Below are positions 1-6,165 of a DNA stretch of 7,730 bases, piece after piece. The stretch comes from an uncultured Oscillospiraceae bacterium (GTDB taxonomy: Bacteria > Bacillota > Clostridia > Oscillospirales > Acutalibacteraceae): NCBI GenBank assembly GCA_900555545.1, contig USLQ01000038.1, positions 1-7,730 of the forward strand, given 5' to 3'. A program made the translations under genes and the position numbers. The notes under the pieces were generated by a model. It made no database searches and had not been told where the DNA came from. It saw only the letters and a list, made by a program, of their open reading frames with translations. How positions within the stretch are numbered: the first letter of the stretch is position 1; the number at the start of each line of letters is the position of its first letter.

Positions 1-940
1 CGAACGTCTCTACGTTATTGATATTGGAGGGCTTGTACCAGTAGCCCGCCGCCGCCGGGAAGGGTGGCTTGAGGCGCGGCATGCCGCGCTCACCCTGAAG
101 GGACTCGATCAGAGCCGTCTCCTCGCCGCAGACAAACGCGCCCGCGCCCGCTTTAATGCGCATGGAACAGGAAAAATCCGTCCCCAGGATGTGGTCGCCG
201 AGCAGACCGCGCTCACGCGCCTGCGCCATGGCGTTCTCCAGGCGCTTGATCGCCAGCGGGTACTCCGCACGCACGTAGACGATCGCCTCCCTGGCGCCGA
301 TTGCATACGCGCCGATGAGCATGCCCTCGATCAGGTTGTGCGGGTCGCTCTCAATAACTGCGCGATCCATGAACGCACCGGGGTCGCCCTCATCCGCGTT
401 GCAGATGAGGGACTTTTCCGTACCGGGTGCACTGCGCGCGGCATTCCACTTGAACCATGTTGGGAAGCCGGCGCCGCCGCGCCCTTTCAGGCCGGAGACC
501 TTGATCTCCTCAATCACCTGTTCGGGTGTCATCGTGGTGAGCACCTTTTTAATGGCCTGATAGCCGTCATCTGCCAGATAGTCGTCAATATTTTCAGGAT
601 TGACAATGCCGCAGTGCCGCAGTGCAATCCTCGTCTGCTTCGCTAAAAAGGCCTTATCCTCATCCGCGATCATCAGCCGTTCCACAGTGCTCATATCGCC
701 GCTCACAACGGCCCTGGCAATATCGGCCGCATCCGACTCGGATACCCGTACAAGCCGGGTCAGCGCGCCGGAGTCCGAATAAACATCCACGATCGGCTCC
801 AGATAACACATGCCGATACAACCCGCGATGGTAAGCTCCGGCTGAACAGAGGCAGTTTCAAATTCACGCGCCAGGGCATCATAGACCTTTGCCGCACCGG
901 CGGCAATGCCGCAGCTGCCCTCACCAACTACGATCTTCAT
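1..940 (-). CDS. NuoF/HndC/HydB-like NADH-binding flavoprotein subunit (partial, C-terminus beyond the left edge)
   Basis: This is the FMN- and NADH-binding subunit of a soluble NADH dehydrogenase module. Such subunits pass electrons between NAD(P)H and an iron-sulfur partner, commonly an [FeFe]-hydrogenase in anaerobes. The 313 visible residues start with a thioredoxin-like ferredoxin domain (about 1-85) holding Cys10, Cys41 and Cys45. The NuoF core follows, with the FMN-loop motif GLKGRGGAGFPT (150-161), NADEGDPGAF (181-190), the NAD-binding stretch KAGAGAFVCGEET (263-275), and RGMPRLKPPFPA (285-296). The C-terminal [4Fe-4S] motif and any extra ferredoxin domain lie outside the window. The ATG at 940-938 overlaps the stop of the preceding gene as ATGA. 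A strong AGGAGGTG site (plus coordinates 946-953) lies 5 bases upstream, inside that gene. Oddly, the first Cys of the usual C-x4-C pair is Val5. NuoF, HndC and HydB cannot be told apart without the C-terminus and downstream genes. Family assignment is very sure; the exact complex is inferred. Confidence 0.95.
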   Translation of the reverse strand, partial: MKIVVGEGSCGIAAGAAKVYDALAREFETASVQPELTIAGCIGMCYLEPIVDVYSDSGALTRLVRVSESDAADIARAVVSGDMSTVERLMIADEDKAFLAKQTRIALRHCGIVNPENIDDYLADDGYQAIKKVLTTMTPEQVIEEIKVSGLKGRGGAGFPTWFKWNAARSAPGTEKSLICNADEGDPGAFMDRAVIESDPHNLIEGMLIGAYAIGAREAIVYVRAEYPLAIKRLENAMAQARERGLLGDHILGTDFSCSMRIKAGAGAFVCGEETALIESLQGERGMPRLKPPFPAAAGYWYKPSNINNVETF

Positions 941-1431
941 GCGGACACCTCCTCTGCTTTCCGCAGGTCGCGGATAATCTTGCGCGCCTTATCAGGTGTC
1001 AGGGAACCATAGGTCTCCTCGTTAATCATCATGACCGGCGACAGGCTGCAGCAGCCAAGGCAGGCCACATACTTGAGGGTGAACAGGCCGTCGGGCGTAG
1101 TGCCGCCGTCGTGAATCCCAAGCTCCTCCTCCAGGGCTCCGCCGATAGAGTCCGCCCCATTGACATGGCAGGCGGTTCCCTTGCAGAGCATAATCAGGTA
1201 TTTACCGACCGGCTCAAAGCGGAACTGCGCATAAAAGCTCGCCACGCCAAAGACCTTGGCCGGCTTGAGCCCGAGCTGCTCCGCTATGTAGCGCAGGACA
1301 TCCTGCGGCAGGTAACCGTAGATCTCCTGGGCCTGCTGTAAAACAGTGATCAGGCTGCCCTTGACGTCGCGATAATGGGCCATGACATCGTCGAGCAGGG
1401 ACAGATCGCTCTTCCTCTCATTTTCCAACAT
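937..1431 (-). CDS. NuoE/HndA/HydC-like thioredoxin-fold [2Fe-2S] subunit
   Basis: This small electron-transfer subunit of 164 residues pairs with the NuoF-like subunit encoded just after it. Family members carry one [2Fe-2S] cluster next to the flavin. The four expected ligands are visible as C-x4-C (Cys83 and Cys88 in CKGTAC) and C-x3-C (Cys124 and Cys128 in CLGCC). Cys127 is an additional cysteine directly beside the last ligand. The N-terminal helical part includes the family-typical AQEIYGYLP and VFGVASFYAQF stretches (about 34-41 and 60-70). An in-frame start exists 20 codons upstream at 1491. The ATG at 1431-1429 is preferred because a perfect AAGGAGG lies 9 bases before it, and because the longer start would lie upstream of the predicted transcription start. 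The length then fits the family's usual 150-170 residues. The gene ends in ATGA, shared with the next start, which implies tight co-translation. Only which complex it serves remains open. Confidence 0.95.
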   Translation of the reverse strand: MLENERKSDLSLLDDVMAHYRDVKGSLITVLQQAQEIYGYLPQDVLRYIAEQLGLKPAKVFGVASFYAQFRFEPVGKYLIMLCKGTACHVNGADSIGGALEEELGIHDGGTTPDGLFTLKYVACLGCCSLSPVMMINEETYGSLTPDKARKIIRDLRKAEEVSA

Positions 1432-1440
1432 ATTATTTTT

Positions 1441-1447
1441 CCTCCTT
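1441..1447 (-). promoter_or_regulatory. Ribosome binding site that fixes the start of the NuoE-like gene
   Basis: On the minus strand this reads AAGGAGG, a full match to the anti-Shine-Dalgarno core. It sits 9 bases ahead of the ATG at 1431-1429. It argues against the longer reading frame that starts at 1491. Confidence 0.85.
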
Positions 1448-1471
1448 AAGCGGAAAGACAGATACGTCAAT

Positions 1472-1500
1472 ATTATACAGGCAAACTGCACGAATGTAAA
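1472..1500 (-). promoter_or_regulatory. Sigma-A-type promoter of the nuoE-nuoF-like operon
   Basis: On the minus strand there is TTTACA (plus coordinates 1495-1500), a 17-base spacer, and a perfect TATAAT (1472-1477). Transcription would start near 1465, giving a leader of about 34 bases that holds the AAGGAGG site. The placement in the 104-base gap after radA makes the redox genes a separate transcription unit from radA. The boxes are read directly; activity is inferred. Confidence 0.75.
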
Positions 1501-1535
1501 GCCGAAAATTTATGCAAAAAACAGGGAACAACGGT

Positions 1536-2912
1536 TCACACGCCGGATTCAAAGGCGGTTCGGATGTTCCGAACACCGACGATGTCGAGTTTCTCCTGCA
1601 GTTCCTGAGAGACTGTTTTCAGATTGTGCATGGGGATAATCGCCCGCTTGAAGCCCAGCCGTGCCGCCTCCACGAGGCGCTGCGTACAGTTGGACACCGC
1701 CCGGATCTCTCCGGCGAGGCCGATCTCACCAAAGGCGACCGTATCCGAATCCACCGGCGTATCCTTCAGGCTGGAGATCAATGATAGCGCCACCGGCAGA
1801 TCCGCCGCGGGCTCGTCCAGCCGCAGGCCGCCAACTACATTGATATAGGCATCCGAATTATTAAAGAAATAACCCGCGCGCTTTTCCAGCACGGCCAATA
1901 TCATGGCCAGACGGTTGTAATCAAAACCCGTGGCCACACGGCGCGGCGTACCGAATCCCGTACTCGCCACCAGCCCCTGCACCTCCGCCAAAATCGGACG
2001 CGTCCCCTCCATGGTACAGACAACACAGGTGCCGGAGGTGTGCTGCGGGCGGCCGGAGAGCAACATCAGGGAGGGATTCTCCACCTCACTCAAACCGGTG
2101 TCCAGCATCTCGAACACGCCGATCTCATTGGTGGAGCCGTATCGGTTTTTAACGGCGCGGAGGATCCGGTAGGAGAGGTTCCGCTCCCCTTCAAAATAGA
2201 GCACCGCATCCACAATATGTTCCAGCAGCTTGGGACCGGCAACATTGCCGTCCTTATTGACGTGGCCGACGACAAGGATGGGGATGTCGAGGCTCTTGGC
2301 CGTGCGCAGGAAGAGATTCGTGCACTCGCGCACCTGGGATACACTTCCCGGCGAGGAGGCCATCTCGGTGATATTCATCGTCTGGATGGAGTCGATGATG
2401 ACGATCCCCGGCTTTTCCGCCCGGATGTACTCGCAGATCCCCTGCGCGTCTGTCTCCCCCATGATGGAGAGATTGTCCGAATCCACGCCGAGCCTGTCCG
2501 CACGCAGCTTAATCTGATGCGGAGACTCCTCGCCGGAGACATACAGGACCTCGAGCGTTTCCCCAAGGGTACGACAGATCTGCAACAGGATCGTGGACTT
2601 TCCAATACCGGGATCGCCTGTGAGCAGGACAAGGGAGCCTTTGACGATTCCCCCGCCCAGCACACGATCCAACTCCTGAAAACCGGTGTGATACCGCTGC
2701 TCGGAATCGGCTGTGATCTCCCGGATCTTCACCGCGCGCGAGACCGGCCGCGTATGCCGAGCCTCCCCTGCCCTGTTGCCGGCGGAAGCGGCCGCGCGAA
2801 CCTCCTCCTCCATGGTATTCCACTCCCCGCACCCGGGGCATTTACCATACCATTTTGCACTCTCATATCCACATTCAGAGCAGATATAGACTGATTTAAC
2901 TTTCTGTGCCAT
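1536..2912 (-). CDS. radA: DNA repair/recombination ATPase RadA (Sms)
   Basis: RadA is a RecA-related, DnaB-like ATPase that promotes branch migration and strand extension at recombination intermediates in the cytoplasm. The 458-residue length is normal for the family. All diagnostic parts are present in order. A four-cysteine zinc finger comes first (Cys11, Cys14, Cys25, Cys28). The Walker A motif GDPGIGKST is at 99-107 and the Walker B VIIDS at 171-175. The RadA signature KNRYGST (255-261, usually KNRFGST) follows. A Lon-protease-like C-terminal domain spans about 350-430 and includes GEIGLAGEIR (395-404). The motif usually seen as GHVTKDG reads GHVNKDG here (216-222). The ATG at 2912-2910 lies inside the end of cwlD, a 17-base overlap. 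Its GGAGGG ribosome binding site (plus coordinates 2918-2923) is also in cwlD coding sequence, so the two are probably translated from one message. Identification is essentially certain. Confidence 0.98.
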   Translation of the reverse strand: MAQKVKSVYICSECGYESAKWYGKCPGCGEWNTMEEEVRAAASAGNRAGEARHTRPVSRAVKIREITADSEQRYHTGFQELDRVLGGGIVKGSLVLLTGDPGIGKSTILLQICRTLGETLEVLYVSGEESPHQIKLRADRLGVDSDNLSIMGETDAQGICEYIRAEKPGIVIIDSIQTMNITEMASSPGSVSQVRECTNLFLRTAKSLDIPILVVGHVNKDGNVAGPKLLEHIVDAVLYFEGERNLSYRILRAVKNRYGSTNEIGVFEMLDTGLSEVENPSLMLLSGRPQHTSGTCVVCTMEGTRPILAEVQGLVASTGFGTPRRVATGFDYNRLAMILAVLEKRAGYFFNNSDAYINVVGGLRLDEPAADLPVALSLISSLKDTPVDSDTVAFGEIGLAGEIRAVSNCTQRLVEAARLGFKRAIIPMHNLKTVSQELQEKLDIVGVRNIRTAFESGV

Positions 2913-3642
2913 CTGAACCCTCCGTCACATCCGTATCGTAGCCGCCGTGAAAATACTGTAAAATCCCCTGCACAATACAAAAGGCCATCTGCCCCTGGTA
3001 TTCCTCATCGTGCAGCCGGGTATTTTCCTCCGGATTGGAAATAAAGCCACATTCCACAAGCACAGCCGTCGCCTTCGCCTGATAGAGCAGGTAAATGCTG
3101 GAGCCGGAGGGCTTGATTTTCCGGTCGTTCCAAGGTTGCAGCTGCGTGCGGATCACATCCTGAATCTGCTCTGCAAGATCGGCAGAGGACGGTGTGTTTT
3201 TGGAATAGAAAACCTGAGCTCCCCTGACAGAGGAACTGGAATAATGATTCTGATGGATGCTGACGAGGATGGAGTTTGGCGTATCCTCAAATAGTTTCAT
3301 CCGGTTATGGATATCACTCACCTTGATCTGCCGCGTCGTCTGAGCGGACTCATCATGTATGGAGCGATCATCCGTACGCACCATGACGGTGGGGACGCCG
3401 AATGCCCGCAGAAATGCCTCCGCCTTGAGCGTGATGGCCAGATTGATATCCTTTTCGCTTGTTCCGTCCGCCGCAACCGCGCCGCCGTCGATCCCTCCGT
3501 GTCCGGCATCGAGCACAACAGTCGGCAGCTCGTGCTGCACCTCCGCCATCGCCGGACGGGAACGAAAAAAGGGAACCGACAGGATCAGGCACGATACACA
3601 GACGATGCATATCGCCGGCAGCACCCATCTTTTGATCACCAT
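2896..3642 (-). CDS. cwlD: N-acetylmuramoyl-L-alanine amidase, CwlD-like (Amidase_3)
   Basis: This zinc amidase cleaves the bond between N-acetylmuramic acid and the stem peptide of peptidoglycan. CwlD proteins do this during spore cortex formation, as the first step towards muramic-delta-lactam. The 248-residue protein has a short basic N-terminus and a hydrophobic segment at about 7-26 (signal anchor or signal peptide). The Amidase_3 fold follows. The expected metal ligands are His48 (in DAGHGG), Glu63 (in EKDINL) and His130 (in SIHQN), with the catalytic Glu197 in VLVECGF. The stretch KPSGSSIYLLYQ followed by LVECGFISNPEEN resembles CwlD closely, which is why I prefer that name over a vegetative amidase. 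The ATG at 3642-3640 has a weak GGGGTG site before it. The gene follows the lipoprotein gene after 57 bases and overlaps radA by 17. Enzyme family is sure; the spore-specific role is inferred. Confidence 0.9.
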   Translation of the reverse strand: MVIKRWVLPAICIVCVSCLILSVPFFRSRPAMAEVQHELPTVVLDAGHGGIDGGAVAADGTSEKDINLAITLKAEAFLRAFGVPTVMVRTDDRSIHDESAQTTRQIKVSDIHNRMKLFEDTPNSILVSIHQNHYSSSSVRGAQVFYSKNTPSSADLAEQIQDVIRTQLQPWNDRKIKPSGSSIYLLYQAKATAVLVECGFISNPEENTRLHDEEYQGQMAFCIVQGILQYFHGGYDTDVTEGSDGTES

Positions 3643-3658
3643 GCAATCACCCCGTACA

Positions 3659-3688
3659 AATCTATACGCGCTTGCGCGGGGGATATTC
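3659..3688 (-). promoter_or_regulatory. Possible sigma-E-like promoter ahead of cwlD
   Basis: On the minus strand GAATATC (plus coordinates 3682-3688) is followed after 15 bases by TATAGATT (3659-3666). These match 6 of 7 and 6 of 8 positions of the Bacillus subtilis sigma-E boxes (KMATATT and CATACAHT) at a permitted spacing. Sporulation-specific transcription would suit a CwlD gene. Against it, the leader would be only about 9 bases, and the spacer contains a self-complementary CGCGCAAGCGCG. The gene could equally be transcribed from the promoter of the upstream lipoprotein gene. Confidence 0.3.
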
Positions 3689-3699
3689 CTGCCACCCGA

Positions 3700-5964
3700 T
3701 CAGTTGATGCGAATAAACCCACCGGCCGGAACTGTCACACCGTCCACGGTGACATCCGCCCCGGTATAATTGACATAGACCAGGGAACTTGAGTCGTACT
3801 CGGTCATATAGACGCCCTCGGACAGTTCCTGATGATCCGTCATCCGGGAACCACGCAGGTCGGCCAGCGCGTCGTTGACCTCTACATAGAATTTTACGGC
3901 ATCATTGATAGACTGCTCATAAACCAGCCTCTCCGATTCGGACGCAAACTCCTCCGGTAGGCTGTATACCCACAGATAGCTCGGGCAGGCGCCGAACTCC
4001 ACGCTGCGCAGAAGGGATTCCTGCAACGCATCCGGATCCGTAAGATTGAGCGGCTTTCCCGTATATTCCACCGTGCCGTGCAAAAGCATCTGTACAAAGG
4101 GTACGGCCTCATAGGCTTCGCTCTCTGCGTAGGAACTTCCGAGTGGCAAATTTGCAATGATATCCACATGCTTCAAGGTATAGAGATTCCCATTATCGAT
4201 CATCAGGCTACGGCCATAGGCCACCCGCTCCATCTGTGTGGCCACCTGTTCCACAAGGGCTGCCCGATACGCATCATCACGGGCGTAATCCGAGTAAAGC
4301 AGAGACCCTGCGTCGTTGACACTGAATTCAAGCTGCGGATACTCCTCCATCCAGGAGAGAAAATCACTCAGAGACTTACGGGATTTGTCAAATTTCAGCG
4401 CGTTTGTCTGATAGGTTTTCCAACCGAGTGTAGGGGTGAGCAAATTCGTCAAATTGGCCGTAATATCGGAACCGTTAACCCCGTTTGCCTTGCTCATACC
4501 CGATACGCGCGCAGAGGCCGTGAGGATATTGATATCCAAATACAGATGGAGGTTCTGAGCATCCATATAATCCATCAAATCTTCAAAATCGCCTTTTCCT
4601 CCCAGGGAGGGCATAAAAGAGACATCGGACAAATCCTTTTGCGCGTATCCGCCGGAGAGCGCCCCCATATACCGCAGTGCGATATTGTCAACGCCCTTTG
4701 CCTTGAGCTGCTGAACCATATCCTGCGCCTGTGCATAAGTGGTCAGTTTTGCCGAACCCTCCCAGAGGTTAGAATACCCGACAGTAGTGAGCACAAATGG
4801 CAGAGCTTCGCTCTCATCGACATTGCTATTGGACAGCGAACCGTCACGAATCAGCTGCTCCCGGCAGGCGATTGCCATTCCCGCATAAGAGGCATTGGAA
4901 TCGCTGAGGAATCGATAACACAGGCGAATCTGCCCGGTGTATTGGCGGTCACTGACAGCGACTGCCTCCTCCGTCTCCCGCCCCACCGGGATGGATGTAT
5001 CCGTCAGGATGAATGATGGCCACACCCGGTTGAACGAACCGGTTCCATCTGATTTTTCCGCTCGGATCCGTGCCACCGAATCCCCCTCCTCGATGAGGGC
5101 ACAGAAGGCCGAATCCCCCTGCTTCATTCCAAAAATCCCCATCATCGCGCTGGGTTCCTCCACGTTGTTGACCGCCGGATCGGAACCATACACCCGCAGG
5201 CCGACAGGTTCTGCCAACGCCTCGGTGCTGTCCGTATGGATAATCGCGCCGCTGCCATCGGGCACCAGCATAAAATCACCAGCCTGTGCCGACGACGAAG
5301 CACCAAAGTGGCTGAGCACGTCCAACTCCAAAACACTCAGGCCGGGAGCTGTCGCGATGGAACTACAGTCAATCTCCACAATCAGGCTGCCATATACCAG
5401 AGAGTAATTTGCGGTGAAGGAGAACCAGATATCTCCCTCTGCAAGCTGATCCTGCGTTTTGGCAGCCGTCGCGGCACTGTCCGCCATAATATAGGTGACC
5501 GTCAGCGCCTCGCCTGCAATGGTATAGGACGCAGCACCAAAGGCGGCGCTGTTGTCCTGTGTGTTAAGCTGATAGATCTTACCACCGGAGGTGACTGTCG
5601 CGCCAAAGGCCGCTGCGGAAGATTCGTGGGTACCGTCGGACGGGACTGCCCGCCAAAAGCTGTTTTTCGTCACATCCTTGACAGCGATGGAGAAAGTCGC
5701 CGGATCCAGATACAATTCTTCCAGACCAGACTGGGCCACAAATTTCAGCGCATCCTCCGCCGATGCCGTATGTGCTGCCGTGCAGTCCACTGCATCTCCC
5801 GCTCCATTTACCGGAGATTCAAACGCCGCTGCATCAATCGTTCCAGCCGCAGAACTGCGCCCACAGGAAGTCATCGCAGCACCTGTCACACAGACGGCAA
5901 GCACAGCGGATAAAGATTTTATAAAATATTTCTGAAATATCCTTGAACTCTTCTGTTTTTCCAT
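3700..5964 (-). CDS. Secreted lipoprotein with DUF5696-like TIM-barrel, putative glycan-active protein
   Basis: This is a 754-residue exported protein of unproven function. The N-terminus has basic residues, a hydrophobic segment (about 18-31) and a lipobox-like MTSC, with Cys34 as the likely lipidated residue, so it is probably anchored outside the membrane. An Ala/Ser-rich region follows, then a beta-rich domain (about 70-380) with the motif DFMLVPDGSGAIIH at 230-243. I associate that motif with the DUF5696 family; this is from memory, not a search. Residues about 388-670 look like a TIM barrel of glycosidase type, with alternating strand and helix pattern and conserved-looking acids in NDAGSLLYSDY (Asp551), IDNGNLY (Asp590) and HVDII (Asp601). 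A short beta domain with YVNYTG and VPAGGFIRIN closes the protein. A TTG two codons upstream is in frame, but the ATG at 5964-5962 is 9 bases from GGAGGG, against 3 for the TTG. cwlD and radA follow on the same strand. Carbohydrate hydrolysis or binding is inference only. Confidence 0.88.
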   Translation of the reverse strand: MEKQKSSRIFQKYFIKSLSAVLAVCVTGAAMTSCGRSSAAGTIDAAAFESPVNGAGDAVDCTAAHTASAEDALKFVAQSGLEELYLDPATFSIAVKDVTKNSFWRAVPSDGTHESSAAAFGATVTSGGKIYQLNTQDNSAAFGAASYTIAGEALTVTYIMADSAATAAKTQDQLAEGDIWFSFTANYSLVYGSLIVEIDCSSIATAPGLSVLELDVLSHFGASSSAQAGDFMLVPDGSGAIIHTDSTEALAEPVGLRVYGSDPAVNNVEEPSAMMGIFGMKQGDSAFCALIEEGDSVARIRAEKSDGTGSFNRVWPSFILTDTSIPVGRETEEAVAVSDRQYTGQIRLCYRFLSDSNASYAGMAIACREQLIRDGSLSNSNVDESEALPFVLTTVGYSNLWEGSAKLTTYAQAQDMVQQLKAKGVDNIALRYMGALSGGYAQKDLSDVSFMPSLGGKGDFEDLMDYMDAQNLHLYLDINILTASARVSGMSKANGVNGSDITANLTNLLTPTLGWKTYQTNALKFDKSRKSLSDFLSWMEEYPQLEFSVNDAGSLLYSDYARDDAYRAALVEQVATQMERVAYGRSLMIDNGNLYTLKHVDIIANLPLGSSYAESEAYEAVPFVQMLLHGTVEYTGKPLNLTDPDALQESLLRSVEFGACPSYLWVYSLPEEFASESERLVYEQSINDAVKFYVEVNDALADLRGSRMTDHQELSEGVYMTEYDSSSLVYVNYTGADVTVDGVTVPAGGFIRIN

Positions 5965-5973
5965 TGACAAGAT

Positions 5974-5979
5974 CCCTCC
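5974..5979 (-). promoter_or_regulatory. Ribosome binding site that fixes the start of the lipoprotein gene
   Basis: The minus strand reads GGAGGG here. It is 9 bases from the ATG at 5964-5962 and only 3 bases from the in-frame TTG at 5970-5968. The ATG is therefore the better start. Confidence 0.8.
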
Positions 5980-6007
5980 GAACAGCGGATTTAAATTCCC
6001 GTTACCC

Positions 6008-6037
6008 TACAACTACACAGCCTTTTCACCAGTTGTA
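6008..6037. repeat. Inverted repeat TACAACT/AGTTGTA in the lipoprotein gene leader
   Basis: A perfect 7-base inverted repeat has arms at 6008-6014 and 6031-6037 and a 16-base loop. It begins about where the leftward transcript should start (near 6039), so it would be either a hairpin at the 5' end of the mRNA or an operator just downstream of the promoter. No T-run follows it on the minus strand, so it is not a terminator. Confidence 0.5.
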
Positions 6038-6045
6038 TTTATATA

Positions 6046-6074
6046 ATCATACCATAAATCTACATTCATTTCCA
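6046..6074 (-). promoter_or_regulatory. Sigma-A-type promoter of the DUF5696-like lipoprotein gene
   Basis: On the minus strand TGGAAA (plus coordinates 6069-6074) is followed by a 17-base spacer and TATGAT (6046-6051). The -35 box is only a 4 of 6 match. The predicted leader is about 75 bases and contains the 6008-6037 inverted repeat. It may also feed cwlD and radA by read-through, since no terminator is seen between these genes. Confidence 0.6.
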
Positions 6075-6098
6075 TAGCCGAGAGGGAAAACCGGAAAT

Positions 6099-6127
6099 TT
6101 GACTTTATAATCAAAAACAGGTATCAT
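6099..6127 (+). promoter_or_regulatory. Sigma-A-type promoter of the glycosyltransferase gene
   Basis: TTGACT (6099-6104), a 17-base spacer and TATCAT (6122-6127) make a strong promoter with its start near 6134 and a leader of about 32 bases. The divergent lipoprotein promoter begins only 24 bases to the left. An imperfect 18-base palindrome (6098-6115) covers the -35 box and part of the spacer, and could be a repressor site. Confidence 0.75.
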
Positions 6128-6165
6128 AGAGGACAAGACAAAACCCATTATCAAGAGGTGAAATC

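Noticed and set aside
889..1341. A 150-codon plus-strand open frame opposite the NuoE-like gene, and a 151-codon one at 191-646 opposite the NuoF-like gene
   Set aside because: Both are antisense shadows of genes with conserved cofactor motifs.
1507..1545. Possible radA terminator on the minus strand: GAAC-CGTT-GTTC followed by a run of six T
   Set aside because: The stem has only four base pairs and is separated from the T-run. It is too weak to call, although the radA transcript may end nearby.
2040..2894. A 284-codon open frame on the plus strand opposite radA
   Set aside because: It is fully antisense to a gene with every RadA motif intact. Its translation has no recognisable domain, and GC-rich coding DNA often leaves such frames open.
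3670..3681. CGCGCAAGCGCG hairpin between the lipoprotein gene and cwlD
   Set aside because: The stem is very short and no T-run follows, so it does not support a terminator. It may merely be chance in GC-rich DNA.
4078..5016. A 312-codon plus-strand open frame, with another of 225 codons at 5236-5913, opposite the lipoprotein gene
   Set aside because: Both are His/Arg/Cys-rich antisense translations with no ribosome binding site seen. The minus-strand protein has a signal sequence, lipobox and domain structure.
5965..5970. TTG start two codons upstream of the lipoprotein ATG
   Set aside because: It would be only 3 bases from the GGAGGG site. The ATG at 5964 has ideal spacing.
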